Assembly: GCA_039090855.1 (NCBI GenBank)
Contig: CM076997.1
Span: forward strand, 163,462,709-163,526,708
Length of the DNA: 64,000 nucleotides
Origin: Macrothele yani
Taxonomy: Eukaryota; Arthropoda; Arachnida; Araneae; Macrothelidae
Direction of reading: 5' to 3'
Position numbers and translations under genes: made by a program. Each line of letters begins with the position of its first letter. Within the stretch, counting starts at the first letter, position 1. Below, piece by piece: positions 57,607 through 64,000 of this stretch. The notes beneath the pieces are model-generated. The model did not search any database and had not been told where the DNA came from. It was given only the letters and a program-made list of their open reading frames with translations.

Positions 57607-57787
57607 CAAAGTGAAAATCCTCCAAATACGTGGCGTCAGTGAATAAACAAAGACATCGCTCTCTCCACGTTTAGTAATGCACAGCAACCAAAAAATTGTT
57701 ATTCGGCCGCCGCCTGGGAATTGAATCCCGAATCTCTCGATATCTAGTCGAGCGCGTTAGCTTTACACCACAGTGGCCTAATGTTTT
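57607..57787 (-). repeat. tRNA-derived SINE, family S4, copy 2
   Basis: It is highly similar to copy 1 in the same orientation: GGTGTAAAGCTAACGCGCTC (A box), GGGATTCAATTCCC (B box) and the same 3' end TATTTGGAGGATTTTCAC. The flanking similarity suggests either local duplication or two insertions. Confidence 0.75.
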
Positions 57788-58226
57788 TAAATTAACACGC
57801 GATCTCCTTGACATCTGAAAGTGATCTCGTGCATTATGTACCAGGCATTTATTTTGACATCGCGAGTGCACACACTAATTGTTCGATAAGTGATGACGCA
57901 GCAATGCAGACGTTGGTGTGACGTCATGCGCTCCAGAGAAACGGATCTGGGTGTTTTTATTATTAATTCTTATCTCTATGAACGCAATACTTTATGTGGG
58001 GGTTTAGTTTCACACCCTTATAGGAAAATCTCCAACACTTGCACTAACGGAGTAGAATACTATGTTACACTTCTGGAAAATTGCTGCCTCACTTCAAGAT
58101 CACAATAAATATTACTTTAGAATTTTTTACATATTCTAAGATTATTAAAAATTATTTTACGCAAGTTATACATAGACGGAAATATGAGTAAATCTATCCA
58201 TCTATCTATACACAAAGTTGTATGTA

Positions 58227-59615
58227 CAGTGCTCGTCACATAAATTGCCCCACCCAGAAGGAGTGACGACAGACTGATGGAATTGAGAACGCAAATAGAG
58301 ATACATAAGGGATTACCCTGATTTTATTTTCAGCCACGTACAGTGTTTATCGTATGAGATAATGCAGCACGCTACAGTAAGTGGTTGCACCGCCGCGAAC
58401 GACAATACAGGCAACAATACGACGTGGATATGTGTCCCACCGTCGCAGTGGAACACCAAGCACTATTGACTTGCTCCCATAATTCGTCGAGAATGTGCGC
58501 AGGCCGATTCGACTGCACACGACGTCCAACGTGGTCCCACATATTTTCGATTGGAGATAAATCTAGCGACAATGACATTGTTTAAAAATTTGGCAAACAT
58601 TGTCTAGAGACCCGAGCGGTGTGTACACGGTCGTTATCTTGCTCGAATTGGGGTGTTGTAGGCCATTCAGGAACGGTATCAAGATGGGCTACAGAACATC
58701 TTTCACGCATCGTGCAGCTGTCAGGCTACCCGTGATGAGTATGAGAGTTTACCTGCTGTCGTGTGCGATAGCACCCCATACTATGATGTCTGTCTGACAG
58801 GCGCGCGGTGGTCGTGAACGAAACCGGGATTCATTCGTTCACCAGGGTGTCCCGAAACACGGATCCGTCGATCTTCAACACACAGACAGAAACGGGATTC
58901 ATCGCTGAAGACCACAGAAGTTCATTCGGGACCCCAGTTTGCATGACTTCGGCACCAATTCGGACGAGCGCTGCGGTGTCTGGACATCAATGGCAGTCGA
59001 AGTAACGGTTGCCTACCGCGCAGGTTTACCACATGTAACGTTCGGTTTACAGTTCGGGTCGTTATGGCGACGCCGATGGCCGACGACACAGCACGTGGAA
59101 TATAGGTTGCAGTGCTTTCTGTGGACGAATGAGCGTGTAGGACAATCCGCCTGTCCTGGCGTGCTGACGTCTGCCGGACTTCACCACTACCGCACGGACG
59201 CACGTACGAACCATCGTGCAGCCCCTAGTTCTAACAGCGTCCAACATTTTGTGCATCCCGTTGCACATGTGCAGCGATACGACCTCTAGACCAGACCGCT
59301 TCACAAAGGCCTGCGATTCTTCTCTAATGCGTATCCAAATGGTGATAAACATGCCGCCGGAGTGTACCCTGCATTTCCTGGTTTCGCTGAACAGTTTCCC
59401 TGCACAAACGGCAAATCTGAAATTCCGCGACGCTACCACCAGCGACCGCACATTACCATCCCTGTTGCTGCTGTTAGCTTAATCTCACGAACGTATGACG
59501 TCATCAGCTCCTCTTTAACGTTATTTGCATGTCTCGATTGGGTACACACGCCCTGCGATTTGCATGTTTGTAGCTCACCTTCTTTTGGGTGGAGCAATTT
59601 CTATGTCGAGCACTG
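58227..59615 (-). mobile_element. Tc1-like transposon with TIRs (Tc1-h)
   Basis: The termini CAGTGCTCGTCACATAAATT and the complementary AATTTCTATGTCGAGCACTG are flanked by TA. TIRs are about 30 bp and the total is 1389 bp. The transposase is on the minus strand. Confidence 0.9.
58345..59400 (-). pseudogene. Tc1 transposase, broken but catalytic residues visible
   Basis: The minus strand carries, in shifting frames, DRRIVLHAHSSTEST, TTRTVNRTLHVVNLRGR and PLLRLPLMSRHRSARPNWC. VVFSDESRFCLC (first aspartate), QDNDRVHTARVS (second aspartate) and LDLSPIENMWDHVGRRVQSN (glutamate) follow, then a C-terminus with YPRRIVACI. All three DDE residues are recognisable although frameshifts break the gene. 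The N-terminal start was not fixed. Confidence 0.8.
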
Positions 59616-59617
59616 TA

Positions 59618-60115
59618 TATATACCTGGAGGTGCGACAGACAGAAGAGGGAATAGATCCCGCATGGCTACAAGAGACGGTGCAGGCCGGCGGTGCCACTG
59701 TTATAGTTTGGGCTGTTTCAGCTGGCATGCATTTGGACCCTCTTACGTCTGCAGATACCCCTCACACGTGGATGCTATGTAAGCATTATGGATAATATTT
59801 TCTCCCGGTCATATAATCCAACCACTCTGTACGGGTGAAACCTCTTTCAACAAGTATACCACTGCACACGTACAAATCGTACTGGCTGGAGGAACATTCC
59901 AGTGAGTTTGACATCCTGACTGACTGCCTTGTTCGCCAGATTTAAAATCCATGGACAACATTTGGGATGCTGTTTAACGTGCAGACAATGACAGAAATCC
60001 TCCACCTGCGAATACTACGGAACTGTGGGGTGTTCTTCAAGACGAATTTGGGTGCATGTGGTACAGTGTTGCTGCCTGTCTTGGATTGCGAGGTGGATTA
60101 ACGCGGTAATAGATA
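59618..60115 (+). pseudogene. Tc1-like transposase C-terminal fragment (Tc1-i)
   Basis: Plus-strand frames give EVRQTEEGIDPAWLQETVQA, GGATVIVWAVSAGMHLDPL, then degraded pieces matching DNIWDAV (where the PIEHLWD glutamate motif should be) and TTELWGVLQDEF. The left side is cut by the neighbouring complete Tc1 element at a TA. Confidence 0.65.
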
Positions 60116-60134
60116 CGTATCGTAGATTTTTTCA

Positions 60135-61677
60135 GTTGTCATCATTATCTTCATTGGCAAACATCATCTATGGACTGCCGGAAGAATGTCTCTTCAAGTT
60201 TCTTCCAAGTCTATATCGCGCCAGTCTCTTCCATGTCACTCCCACCGAATTTCATCCGCCCATCTCCCATGTGGTAATCTTTTTGGGCCTCTCACCCCAC
60301 CCCCCCCCCCCATGGAAACCAATCCAGAAATTTGGTTTTACATCGTTGGTCTGTTCTTCTGGGATGCATGCCTAGCTCATTGCCATTTCAGGGATCTTAA
60401 TCTGACCATGACGTCTTTCACTCTTGTCATTCTCCTTATCCATAAGTTTCTATTCTTATCTCTCCTGGTTACACAAGGCATGCATCTCTCCGTACTGCTT
60501 TCAGTTCTCTGTAGTCTCTGTATGTCTATTTTAGTTAAGGTCTACGCTTCTGCTCTATACGTAAGCAATGGAAGGATGCATTGATTAAACACTGTTCTTT
60601 TAAGACAATATGGCATATTGCTCCTAGAAATTGTACTCTTCTTTCCAGAAGCTCTCCAAGCGAAGATTTATACGCCTATTAATTTATTCATCAATGTTAA
60701 CTTGCTTGATATCTGCTGTCCAAGGTAAATGTAGGTATCGGTTATCTCCAGCTTTTTCGCATCAATCGATAAATTTCTTGTAAAAGCATTGTATATCACA
60801 CTTTTGTCTTTTTAGAATTCATTTTAACTCCCACTTCTTTACTCTTGTCAGCAAGTTCATAGATCAGTCTATGCAGCTCTGAAGGGGCAATTGGATAATT
60901 GGCTACGTCATCAGCAAAACGCAGGTGAGTTAAATAATTTCTATTAATCGTTATCCCTTTTTTTCCCTGTTCAGCGTTTGGAAGACATTTTACAATATGA
61001 CACTAAAGAGTTTGGAAGGTATGGTGTCACCTTGTTTCACTTCCTTTGCAGTTTTTATTAGTGTTGTATCCTAAAATAACCGAACTTTCGCAATTGCATT
61101 TTCATAGATGTCACTACTAATGCAAATTTGAACGCCTTAAATACCGCAGGACTGTCCGAATTTGCCTTCCGGATTTTCATATTGAAATCACCCATAATGA
61201 TCTTCAAGTGCTGCTGACCTTTGTTATTATATGCCGAATTTCTTCGTAAAGTTCCTGAACTTCTTGCTCAGGATGACTTGTTGTGGGCGCGTAAGCTTGA
61301 ATAATCTGAGCCTGGTATATTTTTTTGAGGGTTGGATAACGAGTCGCGCAGTGGTGTCTGAGGAACTTTCAACTTCTAGAACATTGTCCTTCAGTTCCTT
61401 GTTTATTATAAATACAACAGCTCTAGTTCTACCAGTATCTGTCTTACGATAGTTGAAAAGATGACCACTTTTAAGTTCAATGAGATCTTCTCCTGTTCTT
61501 TTTACCTCAATTAGCCCGACGATGTCGCACATGATTCTTTGCAGTTTCTCCTCCAATTCTAGGTGCCACGAATCAGAAGATAGAGATCGTCCGTTAAACG
61601 TAGCCAAAGTCTGCATCGGATGGCAGTCTAGACAAGTCTTCCGGTGATTTATTAGCACCCGCTGCCTTCATGTCGCA

Positions 61678-61679
<2 letters not shown>
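60135..61679 (-). mobile_element. RTE LINE, internally deleted old copy (RTE-5)
   Basis: The minus strand has the decayed RTE 3' end (60135-61150; matching the C-terminal RT region through about GVRQGDT) directly followed by the endonuclease N-terminus (61160-61679). The middle of the element, from the endonuclease MGDFN block to RT motif A, is deleted. The 5' break lies exactly at a (TA)n array beginning 61680. Confidence 0.75.
61227..61658 (-). pseudogene. RTE endonuclease N-terminal half
   Basis: The frame of 143 codons carries TLATFNGRSLSSD, EEKLQRIMCDIVGLIEVKR and HLFNYRKTD followed by TGRTRAVVFIINK. These are the first blocks of the APE-type endonuclease fold; the usual ET at the catalytic glutamate position (GLxET) reads GLIEVKR, still with glutamate. 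The second half of the domain is missing. Confidence 0.75.

Positions 61680-61718
<39 letters not shown>
61680..61718. repeat. (TA)n microsatellite
   Basis: About 18 TA dinucleotides at the 5' break of an RTE copy. Confidence 0.95.
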
Positions 61719-61719
<1 letters not shown>

Positions 61720-62187
61720 ACATGAACTGTGACCTCTTGACTTCGAATTATATGTGTCTTGTCACTTGCCTCGAGGCGAACTATCTGTTATTCGCTATTT
61801 TTTTGTTCTTCTTGTTTTTGCCAGTGTGTGGCTTTGGAAAGCATCCGTGGGGTTATGACTTATCTTCCCTTTTACGGAATATGAAAAGTCACTGTACCCA
61901 CCTGCATTCTCCTGAAGATTAAGGTGGTGTTCTTCGTTTTTGGCTTGGTATGTTGTATTAACTTATACACTATACCCACTTGTCCGATTAGCTGCTTGCG
62001 CTATTGGCTATGTTGGAATTCCTTTTGCTTTCGCCTTTGCTTCCTGTTCCGTCTTTGATTCAGCCTGTTTTTGGTACTTATTGGACACAGACTTCACGAG
62101 AGCCTATTTGGGATTTTACCCTGCTAAATATTTCATTTGGTGTTTGGTGTTTTTAGTTATATTCTGTCGTATTGTTGTCATATATAT
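61719..62187. other. Unassigned DNA
   Basis: A plus-strand frame (61940-62302) encodes hydrophobic stretches but no recognisable family, and it runs into the Tc1 terminus, so it is probably a chance frame. Confidence 0.4.
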
Positions 62188-62188
62188 A

Positions 62189-63310
62189 CACTATATTAAC
62201 AAAAGTCAGCGGACACCCCTTCAAAAAGAAATTAACGAATACGCTGCGACGTTAGGATACACAGTACAGCTGCAAACGGTATATAGACAAGCCTGCAACT
62301 GACCGCGATCATATAAAACAGTGAGGCTGAGTGTAAGTGTTGCGGCGGGAGAGAACTGACTTTGAGAAAGGAAAAATTGGTGGGTGTTATATAGTGGGTT
62401 GTCCATAAGAGAAACCCAGAGGTGTTTAAAGATACCCAAGTCAACTGTTCTGGATGTACTCAATACGTGGAAGACACATGGCGTGCCTGAAGCAGCAAAA
62501 CCTACCGACAGACCAAAGAAAGCCAGTGATAGAGGACGTCGAAGCCAAAGGACTGTCGTTACAGCTAATCGACGGAGTACTGCATACGACCTCAGTGTGC
62601 AGGTGAGTAAAAATACTGGAACCTCGTTATGTAAACGTACCCTTCGCAGAGAAATTCATTCCATGGGTTACCGTGGTCGTGCAGCTGTTCATAAGCCTTT
62701 CAACTCCATTTGGAATGCTACTTGTCGTTTCGCACTGTGTAAAGAACATTTATTGTGGACCGTAGATCAAAGAAGATGGACTGATGAATCCAGATACACG
62801 ATCCATCAGTCTGATGGCTGTTTGCGGGTATGGCGGCAGCCGGGGGAAAGTTTAACCACAGTGAACTGTTCCTATGATCAAGTTTGGAGCTCACAGTGTA
62901 CTCGTGTTGGGTTGTTTTTCGTGGTATGGTCCCGGTCCATTGGTTATCGTGCACTGACCTTTTAACCAGCACGTCTACCTCGATATTCTGGACAATTATA
63001 CCTTACCAACTCTGTGGCAATACTATGGAACCGAGCCTTTTTGTTACCAGCGGGATAATGCACCGAGCCATAAAGCAAGGACTGTTACGGCATGGTTTGA
63101 CGATAATTCCATATCGTGTGTGAACTAGCCAGATCAGAACCCTGATTTTAATCCCATATAGCACCTATGGAATGAATTAGAGCGCCGCATAAGAAGTTTG
63201 GAACCAAGGCCTACTACTCAGCTGTAGTTAGCGGAAGTATTATGTACCGAATGAAAGCGATAGCTATCGCTTTGTTCCAAAACCTTGTCGAAAGCATGTC
63301 TCGAAGGGTC
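62189..63310 (+). mobile_element. Tc1-like transposon, right end missing (Tc1-j)
   Basis: The left terminus CACTATATTAACAAAAGTCAG follows a TA. The transposase runs to LVESMSRRV near 63305 and is then replaced by unrelated tandem repeat sequence. No matching right terminal repeat is visible. Confidence 0.75.
62345..63310 (+). pseudogene. Tc1 transposase, broken (Tc1-j)
   Basis: Frames in order: ELTDFEKGKIGGC, then GLSIRETQRCLKIPKSTVLD (helix-turn-helix), GTSLCKRTLRREIHSMGYRG, WTDESRYTIHQSDG (first aspartate) and CLRVWRQPGES. FYQQDNAPSH-like sequence (QRDNAPSH codons near 63050, second aspartate) follows. PDFNPI with a stop before HLWNELERR leaves the glutamate codon of PIEHLW as TAG. The end is LVESMSRRV. 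Confidence 0.8.
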
Positions 63311-63398
63311 AGTTTTCACACAGTATTTATTAGAAGAAAGATACAAGAGATGTGCTTGAATAAATCATCTCAAATGATGTATGACAAAAAAATATTTA

Positions 63399-64000
63399 CA
63401 GATGCTTGTAGCTTACGCTACTGCTTATTTACACGGTTCTGTACATTGATGATAGTAAAAAAACAGTTAATTACACTCGAGTGTCTGGTGAGGCAACAAA
63501 AGTCTCTGACAAAGCAAAGAATAGGAACAATTCAGCTAGAAGAGCGTTATACAATATTAATTTTGCACAGTATTGATGCAAGGAATAATACAGAATTCGA
63601 GCTTGCAGACATAGATTCAAAAGACAGGTGATGAGAAATTAACAGAATGTGCAGCTTGCGCTACGTTAATTACAGGATTCGGTGCAACGTTTGCATGACA
63701 ACAGTTAAGTGCAGTAGAAATCTGGCGAGGCAATATGAATCTCTGGTAATACAGAGAGTAAAATCAATCCAGAATGATGAGCACTATAGAGTATAAATTT
63801 TACACAATATTGATGAAAAAAAAAGTTCTGACCGAAAGGTGATACATTGTGGGTGACCTGGAAAACCAGGAGGTTGCAGGTGATCAAGCGACAAACATGA
63901 AATCGAAAGTTCGAAAGACAGATGATGAAAAATTTACAGATGAATGTGGCTCGCGGTACTACATGTTACATACAACGGTGATATGAAAAATAGTTATATA
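63399..64000. repeat. Diverged tandem repeat, ~240-295-bp period
   Basis: Three successive starts share ACAGATG(C/A)-TGTAGCTTACGCTAC-like sequence at about 63399, 63642 and 63936. The following text also matches between units (AACAGTTAA, TCTGGTGAGGCAA/TCTGGCGAGGCAA, TTTTGCACAGTATTGATG/TTTTACACAATATTGATG, AAAGACAGGTGATGA). The third copy is cut by the window edge. Confidence 0.65.

Noticed and set aside
61940..62302. 120-codon hydrophobic frame that could be a membrane protein
   Set aside because: It reads through the left terminus of Tc1-j and matches no family; probably chance in T-rich DNA.

Overview
This window reads as metazoan, non-coding-rich genomic DNA, most likely from an invertebrate with a large, repeat-laden genome. 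An arthropod fits best, because several Tc1-type transposases here resemble families I know from spider and other arthropod genomes, but I cannot name the species. No intact host gene, exon series, rRNA or convincing functional tRNA was found. Nearly every recognisable protein signal belongs to a transposable element, and most copies are broken.

Layout. 1.5-2.6 kb: a tRNA-derived SINE beside a decayed Tc1-like transposase. 5-7.2 kb: a 5'-truncated RTE-clade LINE (minus strand). 7.3-9 kb: a decayed Penelope-like element (PLE). 9.2-12 kb: two RTE segments head to head, resembling a twin-priming inversion. 12-18.3 kb: a tangle of a second PLE family, with two near-identical copies plus snap-back dimers of its terminal repeats separated by (TA)n. 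18.3-21.3 kb: two RTE pieces tail to tail, a (TA)n array and a Tc1 3' end. 22.2-24.2 kb: a 2-kb imperfect palindrome. 24-31 kb: mostly unrecognised AT-rich DNA with a Tc1 remnant, a short perfect-looking hairpin and a small tandem repeat. 31.4-47.9 kb: a dense patchwork of an RTE-derived minimal element, SINEs, four copies of a repeat with ~146-bp internal units carrying DR1-like motifs, three full-length-footprint Tc1 elements with TIRs, and at least four mariner-type fragments. 48-49.1 kb: a Foldback-like inverted repeat with a minisatellite in one arm. 49.3-50.9 kb: a degraded LINE, probably L1/Tx1-like. 52.7-64 kb: more Tc1/mariner elements, SINEs, an internally deleted RTE copy and a diverged tandem repeat at the right edge.

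The elements interact mainly by nesting and truncation. RTE 5' breakpoints repeatedly abut (TA)n arrays, a Tc1 sits inside a SINE, and another Tc1 sits at the edge of the DR1-bearing repeat. The least explained structures are the 2-kb palindrome, the DR1-bearing 146-bp repeat family, the PLE snap-back dimers and the Foldback-like element.

All family assignments come from reading motifs by eye. Boundaries without terminal repeats or target duplications are approximate.
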